Below, in pieces: positions 53,201-62,800 of a stretch of 64,000 nt of DNA. The stretch's first letter is position 1. Every line of letters begins with the position of its first letter. The DNA is from Apoderus coryli (lineage: Eukaryota > Arthropoda > Insecta > Coleoptera > Attelabidae): the NCBI GenBank assembly GCA_911728435.2, contig OU452212.1:1308563-1372562 (forward strand), given 5' to 3'. The notes beneath the pieces are model-generated. The model had not been told where the DNA came from, searched no databases, and was given only the letters and a program-made list of their open reading frames with translations. Made by a program: the position numbers and the translations under genes.

Positions 53201-56200
53201 ACTGTACATTTTCAAGCAATAAAGGTACTCTTGTTCAAATTCGCTAGAGTAAGTCTATTTCGAGATATTTCGGTTTTTATAGTGTAAAAAAATCGCCATA
53301 GTTTGGCACTGAATTGACTGAATGCAGAGTAGTAGGTTTAGCAAAAGCATTCTTTCGTCGTTACTCACAATTATTTATTATTATTTTCCAATTTATTTCT
53401 GTCTCAGTGCAACATCTTATTCGGTAAGCGGTTTTTTTTAAATTTAGTTGAAATTTTTGTACTTTTTTAGGTTATTAAAAAAACGGCTTTTTCAGATGCA
53501 TGTTTTACGAAAAATAAGTGCCAAACTATGGCGATTTTTCTTAAACAATTTAAAATAACAGCTAAAAACACTGAAAACTTGTTTAAACCATTACGTGTGA
53601 TATAATATCAACTATTTTCGAATTGAAAATAGGTTTAAATTTAACAAAAAAAAACAAAGTTGATGATGGTTTTTCAAAAACGATACGAACTAGTGACAAT
53701 TTGTAAACGCTATCTTTTTCACCTCAAAAAGTTACAATAAGGAAGTGCTTTTAATTTTTTTATATCTGTAAAAATAATGTCAGAAATAAATAGAAACTAA
53801 AATCGCAAAAAATCGTTTTTTGAAGAATTCTCGAAAACGGCTAGAGTTACTTTACTTTTGAAAACTCAATTTAAAAGGAGTTTAAATTGTACATATTTTC
53901 TCTAATTTAACCGACATTGTAACTCCTACCGTCTCCAAGATTCTAATGCTATCCCATTCTAATATTGGACACATTGTATATGATATGAGAATTGACCTTA
54001 GTTTTAATTAAAATTCTCGAAATAATCGTGTCCAATGCTCAGAAAAATATTTATTTTTCTGAGGCCCAATGTACAATTGACAAATAATCACCCAGTATGT
54101 TTATACAGTATTGACGCTTCATTAATTGGACATCTTGTAAATTATGTTAAAGGTGATCCCACTGTTTTTGGTAATCTGCCACCATCGCCTGAAAGTATTC
54201 AAGCGATTATTGATGTTGTGCAAGAAGGCAAGTGCAACGGTTATGTGCCCAGTGTTGGACTTGAACAGGTAAATACTTTTTTTTGCTGCGATTGTCATTT
54301 TTAATTCTCGTGATCATCATCAATAATATTAAGCCTTAGCAAGTTTCGCAATTTGTTTTTCACATTAATTGTTAGCGTTAGAAATAATAGAACTTTGACA
54401 GGGAATATGAGAATTGTATTCTTTTTTTTTTCTAAATAATTGACTTCAATTTACATATTTGCACTGAAAGTTAATGCCAACTTCCGTACTTTAGAGAGGA
54501 CACCAAGTTTATTATTCCATTTCTAAAGTCTACATAACTAACCACCGATACTCCGGGAAAAAGCATCAAGCCGCACATCCTATTCTCTCGATTTGACAAC
54601 AGAACAGCAGAGTTTCAGTTCAACTTTACTCCACCGACCTTGAAATTTTGACGTCACCACCACAGACCTCTCATCATTAAAATATAAATATCTTTATTTC
54701 ATTTATCATTTAGGCAAGAGTTACCAGAACCTCTAATTTTTAAAATATTGACATAATAAAGATAATAATCTCTTTATTTTAACATTTAGGCAAGAGCTGC
54801 TGTAGCAGAATACATGAACCGTGATGGAGTTGAAGTCCAAGCAAAAGATGTCATCCTCTGCAGTGGGTGCTCATCAGCACTGGAGCATTGCATTACAGTT
54901 TTAGCTGATGCGTCAAAAAATCATAATATACTGGTGCCAAGACCTGGGTTCCCAATGTACAGGTACGTTTAACAATTATTTATCCTACTTAAGCTTAATA
55001 AAATAATTTGTTTGTACTTGTGTAAAGGACACTAGCTGAAAGCATTGGGGTAGCAGTTAAATATTATAACCTGATACCGGAAAATAATTGGGAAGCAGAC
55101 CTCGACCACTTGGATGCTCAGATCGATAACAATACTGCTGCAATTGTTATCAATAATCCGTCAAATCCATGTGGATCAGTTTACAGTGAGCAGCATTTGA
55201 GAAACTTGTTGGAGGTTGCGCATAGGTAAGGTTAGAATCTTTAGAAAACTGTTCAATGTTTATCACTGTCACTATCGCTAATTAATCTGTTTATTAAATC
55301 AAATTTGGCTATCCAGACAACTCGGTATTGGCAGAAAATGATTGAAAATCAGGGTCATGACAAAGGCCATAGGTGGTTTTAGGTGAAAGTTAACTTCTTC
55401 GTTAGGTTGCAAACCTACTTAACCAGTAAGATGGGAGAATCTGCATGCATTCCTGAGTTATTTGTGCATTTTTGATAAAGAAAATCACACCACTACGGCG
55501 TTTAGTAGATACAAATGGCACCCTTCATTTTGTTTACCTGCATGTTACTGTAACATTTGCTGTTGATTGCTCGTTAGTCTTACGTAAATAAAGCTTTGAT
55601 AGTCTCAAATAAAGTGTAAGCATAACTTTACTGGTTGCTGCATTTTTAATTTTTCCGCATTTCATTCGAAGTCACTTTTCTATTACGAAAAGCTTCTTTT
55701 TCAGATAAACACCGGATTTCTAACTCGTTACTGCTTTAAGTTCTTATTTTTATGTGGATTTAAGTTCCCAAAATCTTCATTTAGACAAATGTTGCTTCAC
55801 ATAAAACAGATTGCTGTCAAATTGATACACGTATCGTTTAAAGGTTAGTACTAAATAAAAATCATATGGAAAAAATTCTAGTAACGCCATCTATGTGTCA
55901 TCCTACGGACTTATTGAATGACCTAATAGTGTGTTATATTATATTTGGTTCTAGACGTCAAGTACCAGTAATTGCTGATGAAATCTACGAACAGATGGTG
56001 TTCCCTGGTAAGAAATTCATCTCGACGGCATCCCTACATTCAGGTGTGCCAATTCTGATCTGCAGTGGATTGGCTAAACGATTTTTGGTACCCGGATGGC
56101 GTATGGGTTGGATTATCGTCCATGATGAAATTGGTGCTTTTGAACATATCAGAAAAGGTTTGGCGGTGTTGAGTCAGAGAATTATTGGAAGTAATACCAT

Positions 56201-58569
56201 TGTGCAAGTGAGTTATTAAGTTTTGCACTATATACTAACAATTATCTTTTTCTAAAAGTTGATAACTATCAAAAAGCTATGCGCGGAAGAAGCAGAGTTT
56301 AAATTATTTCAGTTTCAGTACAGAAGCCTTAGAATTCGCCATGTTTTGCATATAATACTAGTGGTAACTTTTGAACCACTCTGCATAATTTTCTAAAATT
56401 TTAGTATGATTAATGTCAAGTCTAAACCAATGAAATTGTGGAATAATAAATAGGGCTTTCCATTAAAAAAAACGTAAGTTTGGTTCACCCTGTACAAATA
56501 ACAATAATTTTACAATACGTACTTTATGACTGCCTACACACTGGCTGCTTAGTTTTGCGTGAAATTTTTGGTCTTTGAGGCAATATCGAACTTCGACGCA
56601 CTAATAACTCACCCCCTTTGCCTATATTCCATAAAAATATTGTGTACAACAAAATAATAAAATCGTATGGATTACTAAGACTCTCTAATCTTTTTTAGGG
56701 TGCCATTCCAGCTATAATGCGTAATACGCCACAGTCGTTCTTCGATAATGTCGTAGAAAAACTATATTCACATGCTCAGATCGCCTTCTATGAATTGAGC
56801 AAAGCCAAAGGAATAACACCGCATATGCCGGAAGGAGCCATGTATATGTTTGTCGAAATCCAATTGAACAGATTCCCCGAATTCAACGATGGCTTGGAGA
56901 TGGTGCAAAAAATGATGGAGGAGGAATCCGTGTTTTGTTTGCCCGGCGAGGTTAGTACCTAGCTAACTCAGCTATTTTTATCCAGAACGAATGCTGTTTC
57001 TGATTTTAATCCAAATTTTGGTTATTGGAAAGTAATCGTGCCATGTGCGGTCGTACATTATCTTGCGTTAATACGAAGCCGTCTTCGATAAAATGAGAGT
57101 AGGGAACAACAGCGTTCTAGAGAATATCTTCGATATATCGATGCGCATTCAAGTCGACATTTTCAACAAAAATTAAATCTGTATACGGGCGTCCCTCGAA
57201 ATTCTCGCCCATACCATCATTGAACTCCCATTGAAACTTACGCGTTTTCAAATTGTACAGTCCACAAATTTTTCAGTTCGCAATCTCCAAACTCGCTCCC
57301 GACCATCAGGCGATCGCAGGCAAAACCACGACTCATCGGTATAAAGGACTTTAGTCCCCCAATTCATATTATGTAAGCGCGCCAATTGAAGACGTGTTCG
57401 ACGATGTCTTGGAAGAAGCTGGGATACTGTGGCAGGTTTTCTGGAAGACAGGTCGTTTTCTTTAAGTCTTCGTCGGATTATGCTCTCACTGACTACAATC
57501 CTACCCACGGTTTGTAGCAGATGTTGATTCTGAACAGCCGTAGTGCTATATATGATTTCGTAAAGCATTCAGGACAATAGAGCGGTCTTCAAATTGCACT
57601 TGTCTTCCGTTTTGTTCCGGAAACCACTCGCCTGTTGAAATTTCTCGTTTCCAATTACCGATTCCAGACATCCTGGACTGTTGTTCGAGCTTTACCAAGG
57701 ATTTCGGACACATAACGTTGACTTCGGCCATTCTCAAGCGACTGGACCCATTGTTTTTTTATTCGCCCTTTATATATTATTTGAAATGGGAAACCGTGAC
57801 ACCCTCCAACTACTAGCGTCTGTATATAATAATAAAAGTCCGACATTTAATTTACAAGAAGGCATTTCGATGTTCAAAAGTGAGTCCACACTGTATTTAA
57901 AACATGTCATTCTTTGAACAAGAAAACATGGTCCATCTGTTTCTAAAATTTGAACAAAGAAAAGAGACAAAAATTATATATTTTTGTTATTCATGTACCT
58001 ACTTGTAGACGTATTTATTGCTATGGTAAAACCTATATAAATAAACGATAAGATAGATAGAGAACAGACCCTTAAATTTTATGACTAAAAGGACAGTTTA
58101 GGAACATTTGTTATCAATCTACTTAAAATAATATTCAGAAAAATATTATATTTCCCAAATAGAAAATATTTATAAAATCACCCAACTAGTATACATAATA
58201 CCAGCGGCGTGGTGTCTTATTACAATACTGGCATTTGCTCAAAGTCAAATCTGAATAAAAATTGCTGACATGGCATCGTTACTGAAAAATGAATCTACAA
58301 TTTAAAAAACATCAAAATCAAATGAGCGGTTCGCAAGGAAGCCAACTTTGAGATTGAGGCCAGTTTTTTATCAGACGTGAGCTTCCAATCACAAGCACAA
58401 GTTCACGTCGACCAATTATTGCAATCTGTCTCTAATACTGCAAATTATATTTCAGTGCTTCCAAACACCAGGATTTATGCGCATCGTGCTTAGTATTCCA
58501 TCATGTCTCTTAAAGGACGCGTGTCAGAGAGTTGTAGAATTCTGCAACCGCCATTATGTTGGCAATTAA
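50269..58569 (+). CDS. TAT: Tyrosine aminotransferase
   Basis: Exons: 50269-50455, 54153-54268, 54790-54962, 55028-55225, 55955-56207, 56699-56950 and 58456-58569 (stop TAA), with GT-AG junctions and matching phases; 430 residues. The enzyme is a PLP-dependent class I aminotransferase that converts tyrosine and 2-oxoglutarate to 4-hydroxyphenylpyruvate and glutamate, the first step of tyrosine breakdown. '[14 protein letters not shown]', '[13 protein letters not shown]', '[12 protein letters not shown]' and '[17 protein letters not shown]' (PLP lysine in LAKR) are diagnostic, and '[10 protein letters not shown]' carries the arginine that binds the substrate carboxylate. The start is the ATG at 50269, before '[11 protein letters not shown]'. 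Intron 1 (3.7 kb) is packed with foldback and Penelope sequence. The last exon has an intact duplicate at 59726-59839. Confidence 0.95.
50545..50985. mobile_element. Large palindromic (foldback) element in intron 1 of TAT
   Basis: The left arm (about 50545-50735) and right arm (about 50800-50985) are inverted copies over roughly 180 bp. Paired landmarks are 'tcgaaaaaagttactctt' (50573) with its complement ending at 50956, 'cttatacggggtgttcag' with 'ctcaacaccccgtatag', and 'atttgagaagatatgg' with 'ccatatcttctcaaat'. The spacer is about 65 bp. It lies within 100 bp of the first exon. Confidence 0.9.
51052..51077. repeat. (TC)n microsatellite
   Basis: A run of alternating t and c of about 25 bases in TAT intron 1. 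Confidence 0.95.
51185..51330. repeat. Two adjacent hairpins
   Basis: Hairpin one, 51185-51224, has perfect 18-bp arms around 'acaaaaacacacatcaat' with a 4-base loop. Hairpin two has arms at about 51233-51280 and 51296-51330 pairing 'tgctgcaaa...atacgaggaaat' with its complement, interrupted by a small insertion in the left arm. Both look like miniature inverted-repeat elements. Confidence 0.85.
51600..52800 (-). pseudogene. Penelope-like element relic split by an insertion
   Basis: On the minus strand, 52790-52550 reads '[19 protein letters not shown]' then '[15 protein letters not shown]' and '[13 protein letters not shown]'. This is the GIY-YIG endonuclease core of Penelope-like retroelements (VYKIPC..C...YVGQT...L..R...H). 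The same protein resumes at 52023-51826 with '[19 protein letters not shown]' and ends '[15 protein letters not shown]'. The 3' flank has 'cacgacatgtttcgtccac' (51660-51678), the terminal-repeat-like stretch of such elements. About 520 bp, including a hairpin at 52060-52130, separates the halves. The RT domain is missing. Confidence 0.85.
52058..52132. repeat. Hairpin within the insertion in the Penelope relic
   Basis: 'atttacccgtgcgtaata' (about 52061-52078) pairs with 'tattacgcacgggtaaat' (about 52113-52130). It is part of the sequence that splits the Penelope-like relic and is probably an end of a short inverted-repeat element. Confidence 0.85.
53287..53990. repeat. Dispersed repeat, partner of 43217-43780, with inverted start
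   Basis: 53518-53960 matches 43270-43745 in direct orientation. In addition 'aaaatcgccatagtttggcac' (53289-53309) is the inverted copy of 'gtgccaaactatggcgatttt' (53519-53539), and the flanking 'gactgaatgcagagtagtaggttt' (53316-53339) is the complement of 'aaaccctactactctgcattcagtc' near 43248. So one end of the element is present twice in opposite orientation here. Confidence 0.8.
54685..54740 (+). repeat. Duplicated 3' splice site ahead of TAT exon 3
   Basis: 'tctttatttcatttatcatttaggcaagag' (about 54691-54720) is a near copy of 'tctctttattttaacatttaggcaagag' at the true exon 3 start (54790), which lies about 75 bp further on. The upstream copy contains its own AG, but the frame after it (ARVTRTSNF) stops within about ten codons. 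Use of this site would truncate the enzyme. Confidence 0.75.
56960..57850 (-). pseudogene. Tc1-like transposase relic in TAT intron 6
   Basis: Minus-strand pieces in order: '[19 protein letters not shown]' (HTH, about 57770), '[17 protein letters not shown]' (about 57650), '[19 protein letters not shown]' and '[19 protein letters not shown]' followed by 'WRLRTEKF' (57480-57250), then '[18 protein letters not shown]' (about 57090-57010). DES...F and QDNxRPH are the first two catalytic blocks of a DDE Tc1 transposase. Several frameshifts make it inactive. Antisense to the host gene. Confidence 0.85.
57995..58455. other. Rest of TAT intron 6
   Basis: AT-rich intron sequence with no feature recognised beyond the acceptor 'attatatttcag' at its end. 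Confidence 0.4.
58456..58569 (+). CDS. TAT: TAT terminal exon, copy A
   Basis: Acceptor 'tatatttcag' followed by 37 codons and TAA: '[19 protein letters not shown]', then '[18 protein letters not shown]'. A poly(A) signal AATAAA lies at 58763-58768. It joins exon 6 (GAG, phase 0) in frame. This copy is nearer, so it is the default terminal exon unless its poly(A) signal is bypassed. Confidence 0.95.
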   Translation, partial: CFQTPGFMRIVLSIPSCLLKDACQRVVEFCNRHYVGN

Positions 58570-59725
58570 ATGATTTACTTTGATATTATCAGTCTACCTC
58601 ATAACTCAGCATATTATGTTATAGTGTTTACAATGTTTAGAAATAATTTTAAGTTTTATTAGCATAATTTTATATGGTGAAACTATTCTAGTCCAATAAT
58701 TTGACTCGGCAATGAATTTATTTTGATAATTTTAAGATTTTGTGTTTTTAATATTATACATCAATAAATAATTAATTATAATCCTTGCCTTATTAACCCC
58801 AGAGTGGAAGAATAATCTCCGCCATATATATTCCCTTCCAACATTCCTCTCTCCACCATTTTCATATCAACACAAGTGTTAATGTCCTCCATGTGTGTTA
58901 ACAGCGAACAATAATAGGTTGAACCTTGCAGAAATTCTAAAATAATCGATAAAACTTTGAAGATCAAAAACCTAAAGTATGCAGAAAACCGTAATTCCGG
59001 GAACCACGGAATTCATTGCGTTCTAGTAACCAGACCCCGTGCAAGGAATTCGATTCTAATTAAAATTGTTCGTCAACTAATAGATATTACCATAAGTGTC
59101 ACGGTTTTCTAAGAAATAATTATTTTAATTTGACTTAAAGATTATAATATTATTTATGTCTCAAGAGTTCCCAAAAATATTTCTTTTAGATGATATAAAT
59201 ATCTGCGAGCCAAATAACCTCACTTTATTCGATCCAAATAATAAAAGTATACAATAAAATACAGGGTGTTCCATTTAAAAAATAATTTTGATACACCACA
59301 ATCATTTGGGGCATACTGTATATTTAAAATCATTTTTATTAGGTTTATAGTAGACCTACAGTAAAATACAGTCAGTTCCGTTTTGACCTAATTTTATTTC
59401 CGTTTTTTCATTGAACCGGTAGGATATTGGAATGTTAGCAACACGTGCGTTATTCGGGAGTTTCCGTGAAGATGCAAAGAAGGACTGACATATTAGCGAC
59501 ATAGAGACAATAGAAAATAAATAGACAATAGTTCAACTTTAAAAAGAAATTGAAATTTTTTGCATCTCTATTACCCAGTTTATTGAACTTTCTTTATTAT
59601 TATTGAAATTGTAGCCCGTCTGGTGCGGAGGGTAAAAAATCAATATTCGAATGCCAAATGTGTCAACTTGTGTCATTTAAAAACAATTCTGGCAGATTTT
59701 TCTATTGTTCCAATGTATGTTTCAG
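58570..59725. other. 3' UTR of copy A and spacer between the two terminal exons
   Basis: Holds the copy A poly(A) signal (58763) and, further on, 'acagggtgttccattt' (59265), a MITE-type end. No gene recognised; a minus-strand frame at 58776-58967 does not look conserved. Confidence 0.45.
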
Positions 59726-59839
59726 TGCTTTGAAACACCGGGATTTATGCGCATCGTGCTTAGTATTCCATCATGTTTGATGCAGGAAGCATGTCGAAGA
59801 ATTGTAGCATTCTGCAACCGCCATTATGTTGGAAACTAA
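59726..59839 (+). CDS. TAT: TAT terminal exon, copy B (alternative C-terminus)
   Basis: Acceptor 'gtatgtttcag' followed by 37 codons and TAA: '[19 protein letters not shown]', then '[18 protein letters not shown]'. It is identical in length and phase to copy A and differs at 7 of 37 residues (Q/E, L/M, K/Q, D/E, Q/R, V/I, E/A). It keeps the carboxylate-binding Arg in FMRIV. Its own AATAAA is at 59916-59921. Vertebrate TAT has CFE at this point, as copy B does. Conservative changes and intact signals argue that it is functional, either spliced as an alternative last exon or left from an incomplete gene duplication. Confidence 0.9.
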   Translation, partial: CFETPGFMRIVLSIPSCLMQEACRRIVAFCNRHYVGN

Positions 59840-60039
59840 ATGGTTTTTATATGATTTACTGTAACGCAGCCGTTGTTATTGTTTTTACAATTTTAATTCA
59901 ATTTATTTAGCAGCAAATAAAACAATATACGAATTTAACGGTTGGACTTAATTTATTTATTATTTTATTAACTTCGACACCATCAGCGTCCCGGGAAAGG
60001 CAAAAATGGAGGACATTTTTTCGTGTGTCCGGGGATGTC

Positions 60040-60400
60040 ACACCCGGTATATTGTAATAAAAATATCGCATCCGGTCGAAATAACTATTTTTCGCTGATT
60101 AATAATTTATAAAAGTTGATGACTCTAACATCGGTATTGTATCTACGAAATAGACAAAATTTGCTGAATTACATTCTTCCACACAAGCGGTACGACGCAC
60201 GCCAGGAACAGATAATTCCATTGGTCGATATTCGAATGAGTGGAAAAAGGTTGTAAATATTGGTGTATATATCAGGGAAAAACAAGGTCTTCTCTGCAAC
60301 TTCGGCGAAGTTAGCTCCGAGCCTTAGAAGCAACGAAAAGCACTAATCTCCCCGTTGAGTAGTGTCTTTACGCTTTATCAGCGCGAGTTTATAGTATTTG
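60040..60400 (-). repeat. Dispersed repeat, inverted partner of 7130-7765
   Basis: 'tgtcacacccggtatattg' (60036-60054) through 'ctccccgttgagtagtgtc' (60346-60364) is the reverse complement of the 7.3-7.77 kb repeat. The minus-strand frame 60299-60099 contains 'FHSFEYRPMELSVPGVRRTAC', split here as FHSFEYRPMELS and VPGVRRTAC. It begins about 200 bp after TAT exon copy B. Confidence 0.75.
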
Positions 60401-60439
60401 CAGAGAACAACTAAGAGAGAGAATATAATCTCTGTCTTG

Positions 60440-61240
60440 CCGCCTTTGATCTAATGCAGCCTGTGGCCGCCATGTTGAAAGAGTAGAAAACAGGATCGTA
60501 TTTAAATTGCCAATGAAAGTAAGTATTCGAAATTTATCGCAAAAAATATCCGGCTAAATCTGAGCTCTTGTGGTATTACCCCTGAGAATTTAACATAAGG
60601 GTTGCATTGGAGTAACTACACAGGCTAATTGTTTTCTTTTTATAAATCATAACATGAATTAAAGGATTTTAAAGGATATAAAATGTATGCTATCGGATCA
60701 CCTGAAGTTGGTAAGTTTTGATAAATTTGATGATGATTAAATTTTTGAAAAGTAACCCTCTCCTAGACTAGGATACGAGCCGCCACTGATGAACACCTAA
60801 AAATATAACAATAATAAGCAACAATTGAAATTGTATTTTTTATTTTTTTGAAATTTAAAAAATAAATTTGTTAATAATAACAATAATTAATTTAACAATT
60901 TTCTTTCTTAATTTATTGAACTTTTTACTTGGTCCCAAATATCACTAGAATTGTATTTAATTATTATTTTACAAATACTGTATATCAATGGAACTACCTA
61001 CAACACTATCTTAACTAAGCAGTATAATATTGAAACTTAATAATCAGGCCCGGATTATCCTATGGGCTCGACAGGGCTGTATAAGAGGAAATGATTTATC
61101 TCAATTCAAAACAATAATTATCCCAATAAGGGGCTCCGAAAGATATAGCTAAATATGTTCTTTGAATTAAAAAAGATTACTTTACGTATTATTATTTTAT
61201 ATTAAAATGCATTATAAAACGCAGATATCTTTAAAAATAT
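60440..61240. other. Intergenic sequence, no gene recognised
   Basis: AT-rich. 61046-61060 starts a stretch that leads into the hAT-like fragment and may be an extension of it. Confidence 0.35.
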
Positions 61241-61254
61241 ATCCATAGCATACA

Positions 61255-61335
61255 GACAACTTTTAACTATACCAAAAGCTAATTGTGAAGCCGAAAGATC
61301 AATTTCTGTTTTAAAAATAATTTATAATGTATATA
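61255..61335 (+). pseudogene. hAT transposase C-terminal (dimerisation) fragment
   Basis: One frame reads 'RQLLTIPKANCEAERSISV' then 'LKIIYN'. LLTIPxxxxEAERSxSxLKxIK is the signature of the hAT dimerisation domain. Only about 27 residues remain. Confidence 0.65.
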
Positions 61336-61339
61336 CAGT

Positions 61340-62100
61340 GTGTCCACGTTAAGCAATTACCACCCTTGTAACTTTTTTATCTTTTGACGGATTTTGTTAA
61401 ACTTTTTTTTTGTTAGGTTGGTATTCAAAATGTGCAATAAACTAGTTAGTAATTTTAGCAAAATTAACAGAAGGGAAATTTAAGTAGTCAGAGATATTAA
61501 AAATTTCAACTTTTAATGATTTAAATTGTTAAAGGTTTGTGGAAAAATTAATTTTTGGTTAAGGCTATATTGTATGTAAAATTTACTATGCGTTTCTTAT
61601 TTTATTAAATACATATTTAAAAGTTACAAATTGTTGCCATTAAGTGTTTAGGTCCGAGGTTCCAAGTGAGTAAAATCGGGGCCTGTTAATAATACTTACA
61701 CAATGTCTAAACGATAATTACAAAACTACATTAACTAAAAATATTTATATTACAATATTATGTATGATTTTTATTATTTTATTTTATTTACATTGTAGTA
61801 AATACAACAAATTAAAATTATTAATATAGAACCATAGGTATACCACATATATGATGGAATAATACTAAAAATTAATAATAGTACAGGGTCGATTAAAAAA
61901 ACCTGAATTTTGTATCAGTTTTTTTTTTAATTTTATTGACGGAATATACTTTTTTTATTTTCTTATATCTCAGCGATTTGTCCTTTAGTTTTCTTCAAAA
62001 AGAAGTTAAAAAGCTTTCAGAATCTTAGATATTCAAATTTACAGGGCAAGTTTTAAACTTTGTTTAAAAGCTTCGCGGTCAGATTACTTAAACTGTCAAA
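61340..62100. other. Intergenic AT-rich sequence
   Basis: Contains 'acagtgtgtccacgtt' (61335) and 'acagggtcgattaaaaaaacc' (61883), both like MITE ends. No gene recognised. Confidence 0.35.
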
Positions 62101-62114
62101 GTGACACTCCAGGT

Positions 62115-62340
62115 ATGCTAGGTTATCAGATAGTCGGAGAATTAGAGTATGGAGCTGACCTAGAACACCCGGAAATCGACGCTCCGTTCAACGAGTCTAC
62201 CCTTAGCGAGGACGGTCAACAATGGTTTGGGGGGCATATTTTTAATGGCCGCACTGACCTTTACACTTGCGAGGGAAACATGAACATTGATATGCTGGGC
62301 AAGAACTGATCACGCAAGATTGTCATGAAAGATACCGCGA
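62115..62340 (+). pseudogene. Tc1-like transposase fragment
   Basis: The frame reads 'GQQWFGGHIFNGRTDLYTC' then 'EGNMNIDMLGKN'. Tc1 transposases carry MVWGGIS..GRTDLYxxxG at this place, after the first catalytic Asp. Decayed and short. Confidence 0.6.
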
Positions 62341-62387
62341 GAATGGGCCAACGTTAGCAATTAGTTCCACCAGCATATACCTAAAGG

Positions 62388-62783
62388 GTGAGTGCATGTG
62401 AGATTTCTAGTAGAAACATAAACAAAAATAGTCATGGAGCAATATACGATGGAACAACCCCTATTATGAAAATATCCGATCGAGAGAAAGTGCTTTACGT
62501 GAATTTTTTGACTACTGAGAGGATAGTTTGGAATGTAGTCCAAAAATTCGTACAAACTGGATCCGTAACTAAGTTTCAAACACTTCGACATGTACGTAAA
62601 GGTCGTTCGGAACAAAATATTGCGGTTCTGCGCGAAAGTGTGGCCGAAAATTCAACCACAACGATTTGTCATCGATCGCAGCAACTTGGCCTTACATATT
62701 CCACTAGACAGCGAATTTTAACAAAATATTTGCAGTTGCATCCCTACAAACTCCAAATAACACAGCAAGAACTCTGTTTTTGA
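62388..62783 (+). pseudogene. DUF4817-type Tc1/mariner transposase, HTH part
   Basis: 'ERIVWNVVQKFVQTGSVTK', 'RKGRSEQNIAVLRESVAEN', 'CHRSQQLGLTYSTRQRIL' and 'YLQLHPYKLQITQQEL' form the second HTH and linker of the same transposase family as the relics at 0.4 kb and 5.2 kb. The catalytic domain is absent. The 169-bp satellite starts right after it. Confidence 0.8.
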
Positions 62784-62800
62784 ACAACTGTTTAATATTT

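Noticed and set aside
54035..54152. Alternative first exon of TAT starting at an upstream in-frame Met ([11 protein letters not shown])
   Set aside because: Sequence before the GDPTVFGNL block does not resemble the family, whereas the exon at 50269-50455 does and splices in phase to 54153.
55866..55954. Start of TAT exon 5 at the upstream Met ([11 protein letters not shown])
   Set aside because: It is intron; the family sequence begins after the acceptor TTCTAG at 55954 ([11 protein letters not shown]).
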